Part shown: positions 11,297-22,189 of the stretch, piece after piece
How positions within the stretch are numbered: the stretch's first letter is position 1
Layout: the number at the start of each line of letters is the position of its first letter
From: Myxocyprinus asiaticus
Taxonomy: Eukaryota > Chordata > Actinopteri > Cypriniformes > Catostomidae
Reading direction: 5' to 3'
Length of the DNA: 64,000 nucleotides
Assembly: GCF_019703515.2 (NCBI RefSeq)
Contig: NC_059382.1
Coordinates: 10,178,001 to 10,242,000, forward strand
Position numbers and translations under genes: made by a program
The notes under the pieces: model-generated
The model's input: only the letters and a program-made list of their open reading frames with translations
Told to the model about the DNA's origin: nothing
The model's database searches: none

Positions 11297-11959
11297 TCCT
11301 CTGAAAGCAAGTCTTAATATCAACGCAGTTTTTCTTCTCAAATAAATTTGTCTTGCTTTAAGGATGTTTTCCATTATTTTCAATGGAAACTGGACAAAAT
11401 ATTGATTAAGAAAATTAAGAAATTCAGTTAATAATGATTTAAATTTCAGTCTGTTACTAACACAAATCTATTGTATGGCTTCAGACTATAAGTCACGTAC
11501 TTTAATCAGATACTTTCTGCAAAATATCTCCTTTTGTGTTCCATTGAAGGAAAAGAAATCATATGGGTATAAAGTGGAATGTGGATATACAAATGACAAC
11601 ATAAGTTTTTCTAGAATATATGTGACATGTCCCTTTAAAGGGATAGTTAACTAAAAAAAAAACCAATTCTCTCATCATTTACTTTCTTTCTTCTGCAGAA
11701 CACAAACAAAGATCTGTAGGTCCATACAATGCAAGTGAATGGTGGCCAGAACTCTGAAGTACCAAAAAGCACAAACTCCAAACGATTCAAACGAGTCATC
11801 CCGTGTCAAATTGATCAGAGTTAACGAAATTACTTGCATTATGTTGGAAAACAATCGACAAAACTCTAACCATACGTCTAAGTTAAATAAACACCAGACT
11901 ATGGTATTTATCTGTGTACGTAGTTTTAGGTGCCTACTAATTTCACGGCAAACCAACTT
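11297..11959. other. Intronic sequence with inverted-repeat element fragments
   Basis: No supported gene. Two abutting fragments of the TTAA-type family lie at about 11515-11645 (TTTTGTGTTCCATTGAAGG to GTCCCTTTAA) and 11637-11770 (TTTAAAGGGATAGTTAAC to GTGAATGGTGGCC). The rest is AT-rich. Confidence 0.5.
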
Positions 11960-12117
11960 AAATTACATCGTAAGAACGCACATGCAAGCTCGTTTCCCGA
12001 CATTGCTTCACATTTGTTCCCGACACTTAATCTAGCAAGCAGTTATGTTCTGGCATCCGCAGACGCTACGTTTACCATGTTACCATGTTTACTATTGGCA
12101 TACATCCCTAAACAGCA

Positions 12118-12390
12118 CAATGTGCCATCCAAGCGCTGCAACTGTGGTGTCTTTTCGGCCATGCAACAAACTCCCACTACACTGCAAACAGCACAAATGT
12201 GCTGTACAGGTGCCGCAACTGCAGCGTCTTTCGGACCATGTGACAAATTCCCACGATGCCACAAGCAACACAAACATGACATCCAGGTGCTGCAACTGTG
12301 GCTTTTTTTTTTGGCCGTGCGACTAAACCTCCGCCATGTGACTAAACCTCCCACTACACTACAAAACAGTGCAAATGTGCTGTCCAAGCT
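12118..12390. repeat. Minisatellite, about 75-bp units
   Basis: Three and a half units begin near 12120, 12196, 12269 and 12371. Each has the pattern AATGTGC, then a CCAAG-like or CCAGG-like step, GCTGCAACTG, GTCTTT, a CCATG-like step, and CACTGCAAACAGC or a variant. Another unit lies apart at about 12920-12995. Confidence 0.75.
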
Positions 12391-12399
12391 AATTCAGTG

Positions 12400-12665
12400 C
12401 CACCCGCCATTCGAATGCAGTATGGGCTCTCCCGTTTGGACACAGATCCTATGCAATTTGGCCTCAGGTCCTCCTGTTCGAGCGCTATGCAGGCTTCCCG
12501 TTCGAAGTGCAGCAGGGGCCCTCCTGTTTGAACGCAGTGCAGACTCTCCCGTTCGAATCACAGTGTGGGCTCTCCCATACGAATGCAGTGTGAGAATTCA
12601 TGTCATTCACTCCGTGGGCTCTCCCAACCGAAACAACGTATGAGCTCTCCCATCCGAGTGCAGCG
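12400..12665. repeat. Minisatellite, about 27-36-bp units
   Basis: About eight degenerate units built on GGGCTCTCCCGTTCGAATG followed by CAGTG. Similar units recur at about 13408-13520, so the array once extended further or was partly copied. Confidence 0.7.
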
Positions 12666-12754
12666 GTGGTGCAATAATCTTAAAAGCCTCTTAGCATTTC
12701 CCGTTTTCTTTCACCTTTTGCTTTCCTTACAGGCGTGTATAATGTAATAAGCCA

Positions 12755-12910
12755 CGTGTGCCCCACTTGATACCAAAACAGCAGTGCCCCACTTGGTACT
12801 GCCACAGCAGCGCTCCACTTGATAAAGTGCTGCAGCCCCCGCTCGATACTGCCGCAGCAGTACCTCTTTTGCATTTTGATTATGCCGCAGTAGTGCTCTG
12901 CCATGACAAC
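12755..12910. repeat. Minisatellite, about 26-bp units
   Basis: About five units carry the phrase GCCCCACTTGATACC followed by a GCAGCAGTG-like stretch. Each unit is diverged. Confidence 0.65.
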
Positions 12911-13640
12911 CACTACACCGCAATGCACCGTCCAAGCGCCGCAACTATGGCTTCTTGAGGCCACGTGACAAAATCCTACCACACTGCAAACAGCGCAATG
13001 CGTTGATCACGGGCCACAACCGCGCCACGTCTTTTAAGTTGTGTCTAAGCATCCACGGCCCTGTTACCTACATTGTGCCACTCATACCATTACCACCCAG
13101 TGATCGACACAATTGTGCAGTTTCAGGACATTCCTAAACATTTCACCATAAGCCCGCACCTCTGCTCCAATCACTTTCATTCGAACATAGCCAAACATAT
13201 GCCCTCACGTCGAATGCTGTGCTTGACGACTCAACCCATTCGTTTTGCAAAGTGAATTCTCATATATACACAGCATAAAATTTTCGCATTAAACACAGGC
13301 TCCTCCGGTTAAACGCTATATGGTCTCATGCTCTAAGATCCAGCCTGTTTCTTTTCGCATAGGGAGCTCCTTAAAATTCCGCATTTATTCACTTTCTCAA
13401 GAATCAACTGCTCTCCCGTCGAATGCCGTACTGGCCCACACCTGCGGACCCAGCCGTGTCACAATACAGCTAAAATATTTCCACGAATCGTACGCTCTCC
13501 CTGCGAACGCAGTGCGGTCCCACGCTGAGGATCCGCATGTCGCAAATGCACAAGCAAACCCGCATCCCAACATTGCTTCACATCCGCTCCAGTCACTTAG
13601 TCAAGCATACAATTAAGCTGATGCCACGTCTCTCTCAACA

Positions 13641-14253
13641 AGTGCGTTTGCGTTCACCCTTCCGTCGAACCAAGCCAGTAGGGAGACTTAAGGTCAGCCT
13701 GAGCAACCAGGATTCACGCCTTCGTCCAGGGTGACCCTGCCCTTTCTCGGGGGTGCCCCCTGCGTTAGGGCGTAACAATCCCTCCTGCGCATAATAGCTC
13801 TCTGTGAGCTCATTTCTCTGTGGCGATACTGCCACTGTCTTTCAGTGTTCCAGCTTAAATTTCATTCCCCAATTCCTCCCTATCCTACACCTATTAGTTT
13901 CCTATCCCCCAAGCGGACCCTAGCGTGAGGCTGCCTCTGCAAGCGGCTCCGTTCGTTCTGTCTTCCTTGGCACCTCTGCCCATCTTGCACACAAAGCTAG
14001 GCAAGCGCCCCCCTTCTTTTCCAGTATGTCGTTTCAGGTTTCAAGTCTCAAACCTCGAGCCCTCTGCCAGGGACAGCAAGCCACATATGTTTATGCTATC
14101 CTCACTGCAGGATTACATTAACTTGTGAACTACTGAATTGCCAAATGAAACAATTCTTCTATGCTGTCACAGTGGATGTTTATCTTGGAATTTTTCAAAA
14201 GTGTAACCCTGAATGATTTGTAAAGGCTACATGTATATCCTTTTGCTATGAGC
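13641..14253. other. GC-rich tail of the retroelement/minisatellite block
   Basis: Continues the atypical composition to about 14130 and then returns to AT-rich intron. It contains CTTTCTCGGGGGTGCCCCCTG near 13741, a short perfect hairpin. No gene is supported. It could be the 3' end of the Ngaro/DIRS-like element, but I see no terminal repeat that proves it. Confidence 0.4.
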
Positions 14254-14524
14254 TTAAAGGGATTGTTCACCCAAAAATCACCCTCATGTCACTCTAAACC
14301 TGTATGTTTTTCTTTCCTCTGTGGAACACAAAAGAAGATATTTTGAAAACAAATTTTTTTTGAACCCTAATGATTTTCATTGTATGGACAAAAACAGGTG
14401 AAACATTCTTCAAAATATCTGCTTTTGTGTTCCGCTGTAGAAAGAAAATCAGACAGGTTTGGAGCGATATGAGGCGGAGTTAATGATAACACAATTTTGA
14501 TCTTTGGGTGAACTATCCCTTTGA
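14254..14524. repeat. TTAA-type inverted-repeat element, short form
   Basis: Starts TTAAAGGGATTGTTCACCC at 14254 and ends GGGTGAACTATCCCTTTGA, with the terminal TTAA mutated to TTGA. The interior has the paired TGTGGAACACAAAAG and CTTTTGTGTTCCGC motifs. It abuts another member directly on the right. Confidence 0.8.
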
Positions 14525-14866
14525 AGGGGTAGTTCACCCAAAAATGAAAACTTTTTTTTTTTTTTTTTTTTTTGGAACAGGTGTTACTCTAGAACTTTTC
14601 AAAGCAATTTTTTTTTTTGCAGTTCTTGCCATACAATAACATTTTATAATAACCAGGGACTGTTAATCTCTAAAAAGACACCATAAAAGCACCATAAAAA
14701 AGCCACATGACTTGTGCGCTTTATAGTCTTCACATACTGCATACTATAGAAAACAATGAAGTTAGGGAACTAAAAAGTGAGCTTTCCAATGAAAATGGAT
14801 TAGTGTGGATGTAATCTGATTAAATAATGACAAAATTAAAATTTTCTGTCTAAACTGTTCCTTTTC
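14525..14866. repeat. Second TTAA-type element abutting the first
   Basis: Begins AGGGGTAGTTCACCCAAAAA, then a poly(T) run (about 14551-14572). It ends in a worn arm near ATTTTCTGTCTAAACTGTTC. The interior differs from the short form and includes GTGTGGATGTAATCTG, so it may be a mosaic of two elements. Confidence 0.5.
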
Positions 14867-14923
14867 GAGCAAATCCCCTTAAACTGGGACAGAATCAGAA
14901 CTTATTTTTGGAACTTTGAGAAT

Positions 14924-15504
14924 GGCTGTGTCTCGTTTCGAAGGCTGCGTGCTAGGTAGGACACGTCCTTTGAAGGCTGCAGTATACCGAGTGTCCTCCT
15001 TTAAACAAGCCTTATTTAAATGAGACGGCCTTTGTAGGACAAATGGAAACGGAACATAACATGGTTGCTATGACAGCACGCCACTCTTTAACAAGCGCGA
15101 GCGCTTTGAGTGAGAAGGGAACAAAGTCCCTCTGGAAGGGAATGCATGAGGTATATTTTAGGAGATTTATAATGATGTAAAGAGAAAAGAAAATAGATTT
15201 TACAGGTGTACTTTTAGTCTAATACTTTATTTTAATTATATATGAATATAATTATACATATTATATACTCTGCACCCATCTACTGAGGTACTTCAACTTG
15301 GGAATTAACATTCCTTGCGTTTGAACATCATATTTACGGGCAAATTGGCGTCATTTTTTTTAGACATTTCCGTTGAAGCAAAGAATTGTGGGTTGTGAGT
15401 GCCCACAAAGGATACACCTCATGCATCCTCGGAATTCCCGTGAAAGAAGGTCGCATTCGAAGGCTGCATTCCAGAGGACGCAGCCTTCCAAACGAGACAC
15501 AGCC
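14924..15504. mobile_element. PIF/Harbinger-like MITE
   Basis: Long terminal inverted repeats: the left end reads GGCTGTGTCTCGTTTCGAAG and the right end is the reverse complement of GGCTGTGTCTCGTTTGGAAG. Each is followed by GCTGCGT. Both sides are flanked by AAT (14921-14923 and 15505-15507), a 3-bp duplication as PIF/Harbinger elements make. The length is 581 bp with no transposase frame. A GAATTC-like site and a TATA-rich interior separate the arms. Confidence 0.75.
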
Positions 15505-15699
15505 AATGTCTCTTGAGCATGGTGAGAAAATGGAATAAACCCACAGTCTAGGGAGTTTCTTGTGCTAAGACGTTGTGCTGTGCTCTTTATCTCTTGTTGT
15601 TGAAGCATGTAGTGGGATGCTCTCGATGAGGCCTGTAAGTAGAGATGACATCAAAGATAAGTGGGGTTATATTGGCTTTACGGCACTGTGCACCACTGG

Positions 15700-15935
15700 C
15701 TTGGATCTACGAAGGATGAAGTGGAAGCTCGGAGGAGACAGCCAGATCTCCCAGCGGGGACTGGCAGCACTTGGGTAGATTATGAGTAACTGAGCAGTTT
15801 TGGATGCTTGATGGTGAGACGAGGATTCCTGGTTTGAATTTCAATGAGTCAATGCCCTTGAGTGTCTCTAATACTTGCTCCAAATGCACAGAGGTTGGAT
15901 GTCACATGGATAAGAGCATCTGCTAATTGACAGTT
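15700..15935 (+). repeat. Degenerate SINE-like sequence
   Basis: The 3' end (ACATGGATAAGAGCATCTGC at about 15902-15921) resembles the conserved core-to-tail phrase of the SINE at 2289-2479. A B-box-like GGTTTGAATTTC occurs near 15831. The 5' part is too diverged to confirm. Confidence 0.4.
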
Positions 15936-17971
15936 CCAACATGGAAATGTAGAATTCTGTAAGGAACAAGGCATTGCAATGCGCTTAGTAATTAGCCTTC
16001 TTAAAATATTCAAATAAAATATGCTTTTTATGTGAAAAAGACTAGACTGATTTAGTAAATGCACTTGAGGACGATTAAATAAATCAAATTTGAACTCTCG
16101 ACATGCATTCAATTATTTAAAAAAATAATCTCAACATGCTCCTCAGTTGAAACAAATGAACAAACAAATAAAGCATTTACAGTAATGCACTTACAGAATT
16201 GACAAGTCTAAAGGGCAGACATAAGACTAGTGTAAGATCAAATAGAATTACAATAGTGATCCAATCTTTGAACTTATTTCATGACAATGTAAACTCTGTT
16301 GTCCTGGTACCTTTCGCTTGATACGTGCAAGGATGCCAAAAAGAAACAAAATGTGGCTATCTCTTTACATGTAGCTGAGTTCAGAAAACTCCACACAGAA
16401 ACAACATTCGTAACACATAACCAGAATTTCATTCACCAAGAATTGCAGTCCCACCCAAAAAAGGATTTAGAAAAAGTTTTTATTTCAAATAATATTTGTT
16501 TAATTGGATAAATTCATGCAAGTGCTTTACTGTAAACATGTTTTTTGGTTTGTTTTTATAAACTGAGGCACTTTTTTTGACTGTCGGTAGAGCTTAAGCT
16601 GTATTTAACCCGGAATATTCCCAGACTGAACAAACTGTGAATCCAGCAACAGTAGGTTGTTAGTTTTGCTGCTAAAATCGGTCTGTGATTTATGTCTCAT
16701 CTCGTGCTGTAGATTTAGGAGCAGTGTTGCTGTGGCACTTAATAGTAATACAGGAAACAGTGTCTGAGTATTTTAGTCCGTTTTTCTGTCAGCATCACGG
16801 GAAGAATGCACGTTCAAGAACCGTTAACGAAACCGAATGCAATGAAAATCATTTGGTTTGTACTATAATGCAATCATTACCAGATAATATTTATGTGTTG
16901 GTGGGTAATTAAAACTTACTCGCACATCCACTGGAAATCCAAGAGTGGTCTTCTCTTCATCCCGATTGCATGAACACTACCGAACATTGCCTTCGTCTTG
17001 CTTTGAGATTTACTGCTAGCGGTACGTGTCCACTGGCGCGGAAGAAATCCGATCAGCCCCGCTCACCATGCCAGAGAGCTGCCGCTTCAGGGCAAGTTTG
17101 TAATATACAAAGCCAGTGTGTATTTTATACTATTAGCTTTCAGAACACAAACAATAATGTCATCTTAAATATGCATGATTACAGTTGGAAAAATGCCAAC
17201 TTCATTTTCAAATGCCCAAAGTATATAAACAGTGTTGATTTATTAAACATTTGCTTACCCAGCCATGGCATTGCCATAATGAATGCATGCAATCAACATT
17301 TGAAGTAAACATAATAATGTGATTAAAGCACTGAATCCACCTTACATACTCACCATGCACCAGTGGGCACACAGCATTTGAGACTATCAGTGAGCAGCAG
17401 GACTATGAGCTAATAAGAGCCATTATATATAAATACCTGTGTTACTGACTCTAGGCCTACAGAGCCCTCTTGAGGACAAAACTTGAACGTGTAAAATTAT
17501 TTTACAAGCTGACATAAACTGATAGAAAGCAAAAACCTCCTGCCAGAGTGGCCTGTGACAGAGTGGCCTGTGAGCATTGTTCCACTTCAGCATGTGACAC
17601 ATTCCCTTCAAAACGGGATGTTTAGCCTTCCGAATGGAGCGGGGTGCCCCATGAGCATCTCACTGCTAAAATACAGGACAATGGGCCATCAATGGATTAC
17701 AAATTTTATTTTAGAGTGAAAATGCAACCTCTGAATCGTGCTCACAACTGTTTATGTGAACATGATTACTTCCTGGTTCCCACAGGACCAGAATTTGTGT
17801 CTCGGAGGCTACTCATGCGATACAGACAGCAGCTCTAGAGGAAAATGTATTCATATTTAAATGAATGCAAAAATGTCTAAGAGGGGATGGCACTTGTTAG
17901 TAATTCGGCTGATTGGGGTTCAGGTTACTGTAACTTTCAGAAGCAACATGAAATTCATGTGATGGGTTGAA
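15936..17971. other. Intronic sequence, no gene seen
   Basis: AT-rich, without recognisable domains in its short frames. A stretch near 16598-16625 (GCTGTATTTAACCCGGAATA) is debris of the second TTAA-type family described at 48643-49234. Confidence 0.55.
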
Positions 17972-18298
17972 TGATGGGATGTGAGGAGGAAGTGGAAAAT
18001 GGCGAAATCCAACTCAAAAGGTATTTTATTTTCTCAACTTTTCAGTCTTAACATAAAAGGTTTGCTTTTCAGCACACAAGATTTTGGGCTTTTCAGCAAC
18101 GCACTCTAACGAGTCTCTCTGGCAAATGTCTCTCCCACACTGATGTCTGGCTCGCTCTTTTAACCTGTCTCCACTCTCACTGCTATGAGAAACAGCTGTT
18201 ATAGACAATTAATGACAGGTGATGATCTTTACTGTTCACATCTCCTGATCTTGCTCTCCATTCACAAATCGGTGCTCAACCACACCCCCACCACCACA
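17972..18298 (-). repeat. 3' LTR of the Gmr1-like element
   Basis: Aligns without gaps over its full 327 bp with 22190-22516. It begins TG and ends CA on the - strand, with a sense polyadenylation signal AATAAA complementary to about 18026-18031. A TATA-like TTAAAAGAG lies in the U3 region. Confidence 0.9.
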
Positions 18299-18299
18299 T

Positions 18300-18316
18300 A
18301 CCCCCACCGCCCTACT
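18300..18316 (-). other. Polypurine tract next to the 3' LTR
   Basis: The sense strand reads GTAGGGCGGTGGGGGTA immediately before the LTR's TGTGG, the expected site of plus-strand priming. Confidence 0.6.
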
Positions 18317-18338
18317 CAGGCCAGGGAGCCATCTGGCC

Positions 18339-19791
18339 TTACCCATTTCTGGAGAGGAAGTCCGCAACAGCCATCTGCACCCCCGGTCTGTGGACCACCT
18401 CGAACTTAAATGGCTGGAGGGTCAGATACCACTGGGTGATCCACGCGTTAGTATCCTTCATGCGATGGAGACATTGGAGTGGGCCGTGGTCCAAACAGAG
18501 GGTGAAAGCCTGTCCCAGGAGGTAATACCGAAGGGTGAGGACTGCCCACTTGATGGCCAGACATTCCTTCTCCACGGTGCTGTACCTTGCCTCTCTCGCT
18601 GAAAGTTTCCAGCTGATGTATAGCACCGGGCACTCCTCCCCCTCGGCCACCTGGGACAACATGGCTCCCAATCCCCTGTCTGACATGCCAGTCTGTAAAA
18701 CAAATGGGAGAGCAAAATGCGGAGCATGTAACAACGGCCCATCACAAAGCGCAGCTTTTAACTGCATAAAAGCCTGTTGGCACAGCTACGACCACTGGAC
18801 CGGGTCTGGGGCTCCCTTTTTAGTGAGATTAGTCAGCAGGCTGGTGATGTCAGAATAATTAGGTACAAACTTTCTATAATAGCCCGCCAGCCCCAGGAAC
18901 TGTCTCACCTCCTTTTTAGTCTTGGGTCTCGGACAGGTTGCAATCACCGTGGTTTTATTAATTTGGGGACACACCTGCCCATGACCCAAGTGGAACCCTA
19001 GATACTGTACCTCCACCCGTCCAGTTGCACACTTCTTGGTGTTTGCAGTGAGTCCCGCCTGACACAGCGACCTCAGAACAGCCTGCAGGTGCTGCATATG
19101 CTGCTGCCAATCATTACTGTGCATATATAATGATGTCAACCAGATAGGTAGCGGTGTACGCAGAGTGTGGTCTGAGAACTCGGTCCATAAGGTGCTGAAA
19201 CATAGCTGGGGCCCCAAACAAACTGAACACAAGGGTCACAAATTGGTGTAAGCCAAACGGTGTGGAGAAGGCCATTTTCTTGTGGGACATTGGTATTAAG
19301 GGGATCTGCCAATATACCTTTGTCAAATCCAGTGTCGAATAAAAACAAGCCGCACCCAACCGATCGAGCAGTTCATCAATACGAGGCATTAGATACATGT
19401 AAAATTTAGACAACACATTGACTTTTCTATAATCCACACAGAACTCTTCGGGATCAGCACCATCGGGCTGGCCCAGTCACTGTGGGACTCTTCTATTACC
19501 CCCATACTGAGCATGGCTTTTAGTTCTTCCCAAACCACTCTTTTTTGTGCTTGGGTAACCGGTTGGGACGCTGCATACCACTACCTCTGGGGCTGTTTCA
19601 GTATGGTGTTTTATGTGGTTCATACAACCGGAAAGGGCCAAGGACATGTCAGAGAATTCTCTTTGCAACCAGGCCACGTCCATGACTTGTGATGGTATGA
19701 GGTGGTCTCTGCAAGTGACCGGGGTGCTTCGATTGGCTTTTAAGTTCACCTCCAGACCAAGCTCCTCCCTATCCAGAACCACTGTTGCCAA
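18339..19791 (-). pseudogene. Reverse transcriptase and RNase H of the Gmr1-like element
   Basis: In sense order: a pre-RT linker (19791-19477), the RT fingers and palm (19437-19114, with MDYRKVN, YSTLDLTK and FGLHQFVTL), a frame change to the rest of RT (19232-18786, with YLGFHLGHG and RQFLGLAGYYRKFVPNYSD), then RNase H (18767-18339, with YSTVEKECLAIKWAV and VADFLSRNG). The catalytic YXDD box reads YLVD near 19136-19147, so the first aspartate is replaced by valine. Several stops and frame changes interrupt it. RNase H ends about 40 bases before the 3' LTR, so no integrase follows it. Confidence 0.85.
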
Positions 19792-19851
19792 GGATACAGG
19801 AACCGCCTTCCTCCATTGTTTTAAGAGGTTTAGGTGGTTAATTTGCCATAC

Positions 19852-21221
19852 TCAGCCCCTATCCGTTTGTTTAACCTCATAATCGACTTCCCCGACTTGC
19901 TGTGTGATCTCAAAGGGCCCTTGCCACTTTGCAAGTAATTTAGAGCTTGATGTGGGTAGTAATACTAGGACTTTATCTCCCTGTGTAAATTCCCGTAGCT
20001 GAGCTCCCCTGTTATACAGCCAGGACTGACTTTCTTGAGCCTGTAGCAAATTCTCCTGTGATAGTTGCCCCAATGTGTGGAGTTTTACTCTCAGGTCAAG
20101 AATGTATTTTTTGCTGTTTGAAGGTCCCTCCTCCTAATTTTCCCTCACGATGTCTAAGACACCGCAAGGCTTATGCCTGTACAATGATTCAAACGGGGAG
20201 AACCCCGTGGAGGTTTGCAGGACCTCTCGAACTGCGAATAACAGGGGTTCAAGCCACTTATCCCAATTCTGAGCATCTTCATGCACGAACTTACGAATCA
20301 TGTTTTTCAATGTCTGATTAAACTGTTCAACCAAGCTGTCCATTTGTGAGTGGTACACACTTGTCCAAATCAATTTAATACCTAATAATTCATATAGATC
20401 GCATGGTGTGTGTGACATAAAAGTAGTGCCTTGATCAGTGTGGATTTCTTTCGGAATCCCCACTCGGGAGATACAGTAATTCTGAAGAGTGCCTCTGCAT
20501 CACTACGTGCTGAGATGTTGTGCAGCGGCGCTGCTTCCAGATATCCCGTTGCATAGTCCACCAGAACTAACACAAAGTGATGCCCACATGCAGTCCGCTC
20601 TAATGGCCCGACAAGGTCCGTGCCAATTCTTTCGATGGGAACCTCAATCAAAGGAAGTGGGCGCAAAGGCACTCTTGGCGTGGCCAGTGGATTTACCAGC
20701 TGACATTCACGGCATGCCACACACCACCTGCGAACATCCCCACGAATGCCTGGCCAATAGAAACGGGCCATTAGGCAATTCAGTGTCTTTTCCTGCCCTA
20801 AGTGACCTGCTATTGGATTATGATGAGCCGTCTGGAATAGCATTTCCTGACGACTCTTCGGTATCAACAACTGGGTTGTATCTACTTTTGTCTGAGTGTC
20901 CTGCGTCACTCTATACAACCAATCATTTATAATCAAAAAGTACGGATATGCGAGTGCAATGTCTGGCTGAAGACGTTGACCATCAATTACTTTCACTTGA
21001 TCGAAGGCGTGCCTAAGAGTTTCGTCTCGCATCTGCTCCAGAGGGAAATCCCCTGCGGGGAACCCTCTAAGGGCTGGGGAAACCGAGGCTTCCCCCTCCT
21101 GTACGCCATCCTGCCATGGAGCTGACGTGGATGGCCCCGGCTCCGCCTCCACAGCCAGTGCATTACAAACCACACACTGAGATGCCTTGTTACAGGACCC
21201 ATCCACAAAAATTTCTTTCAA
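19852..21221 (-). pseudogene. Integrase of the Gmr1-like element
   Basis: Read from 21221 downwards. An HHCC zinc-binding module comes first (HH, then HLGQEKT, then CVACREC). The catalytic core follows with its first aspartate in RIGTDLVGPL, a second acidic site in HTDQGTTFMSH in the next frame (from 20463), and the glutamate in SLVEQFNQTLK. A C-terminal module with KWQGPFEI (19852-20073) corresponds to the GPY/F domain of gypsy integrases. The core is broken by a frame change near 20463. It sits upstream of reverse transcriptase, which is the diagnostic feature of this element. Confidence 0.85.
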
Positions 21222-21257
21222 TAAAATGGTAAAGACCGGGCCAATTCATACCCAAGA

Positions 21258-22139
21258 TTAGCGGATGGGTGAGACATGGATTAACCGCCACCTAGACACT
21301 ATGTTTTGTCCCCAAAATTGAATAGTCAGCATCACTACCGGATAACCATGAACATCCCCATGCACATACCTCACCTTCACCATGTGATGAGCACCCAAAG
21401 CCTTGTCTTGAACCAGGCATTGATGGATGGAGGTTTGATTGCAACCTAAATCCACCAAGCCTTGGTATTTTTCCCCCGTCTTAATACTCACAGGTATGTG
21501 GTACATTCCTGCTCGATCGGGGGCAGACTGTGGCCTTTGGGGACCCGGACCAATGTTCCTATCTCCATCTTCGGGTATTGCTCCCGGAAATGCCCGGGTT
21601 CCCCGCAGCTCCAGCAGCCCAGCCCAGACTTCATGCCTGCACCAACAGAGGCAGGGTGAACCCTGGGAGTGAGAGCGGAGAGGGGCAGGGGAAACCGGCA
21701 GGTAGTGCAGTCCCTGGAGCTGTTGTTCTGATGTCCGGCTGACACGTTGCAGAATGGCTTTCTTCAAGTCAGCATACACCAGGAGGTTCACCGCTGGCAA
21801 CTGCAGCGCTGCGAGTTTGGCCTCCCCGGACAACAGCAGTAACAAGAAGACTGCCCACTGGCTATCTGGCCAACTGCATGCCCCCGCCGTACCTTCAAAC
21901 AGCTCCAAAAAAACCTCGGGATCATCCTGGGGCCCCAGTATGACCAGGGTCACATGGGGCTGGGTGGTCGCGGGGTCCGGGGTCACAGAGGCAGCCACCT
22001 TCCGGAGCACCTGATGATCCTCCACTTGGGCCTGGAGGAGCACGATGAATCTCTGCTCCTGCTCCGTGCGCAGCTCGAGGAGGGCTTGATGCTGCGCTTG
22101 TTGGATACTGGTGAGGGTCTAAAACATTTCCTCCAGAAG
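21258..22139 (-). pseudogene. Gag and protease of the Gmr1-like element
   Basis: The gag part starts near 22130 with a Gln/Glu-rich, probably coiled-coil segment. An in-frame TAG at 22119-22121 is followed by LGPQDDPEVFLELFE. A retroviral-type zinc knuckle appears in another frame near 21650 as CWSCGEPGHFREQY, where the last cysteine is replaced by tyrosine. The protease region near 21440-21460 reads LVDLGCNQTS, so the usual serine or threonine after the catalytic aspartate is leucine. Frame changes link these parts. Confidence 0.75.
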
Positions 22140-22159
22140 TGAGGCCTCCTACAATTCCT

Positions 22160-22173
22160 GGGTTTCGGCACCA
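22160..22173 (-). other. Primer-binding-site-like sequence
   Basis: The sense strand reads TGGTGCCGAAACCC, starting TGG as tRNA-primed sites do. It begins 16 bases after the end of the 5' LTR, farther than usual, so either the LTR end or the site assignment may be slightly off. I do not assign the tRNA. Confidence 0.45.
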
Positions 22174-22189
22174 GAGTAACAAAGTTCAG

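Larger units (their letters stand above)
11960..13640. repeat. GC-richer cluster of degenerate minisatellites
   Basis: A block unlike the AT-rich intron around it. Several short-period repeats follow each other, and the block is framed by a direct repeat: 11992-12035 (TTTCCCGACATTGCTTCACA and on) is matched at 13560-13605 (ATCCCAACATTGCTTCACAT and on). The internal repeats are listed separately. The overlapping open frames, up to 237 codons, share no domain and follow the repeat periods. It may be the terminal or 3' part of the same retroelement as 8829-10139; that link is inference. Confidence 0.55.

Noticed and set aside
11930..12643. Longest + strand open frame outside mobile-element genes (237 codons)
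   Set aside because: It coincides with the minisatellite block; the Cys/Ala/Thr-rich translation follows the repeat units, all frames there are similarly open, and there is no domain.
18390..21014. Several + strand frames across the LTR element, up to 147 codons
   Set aside because: They are shadows of the - strand pol frames, with no recognisable domain.
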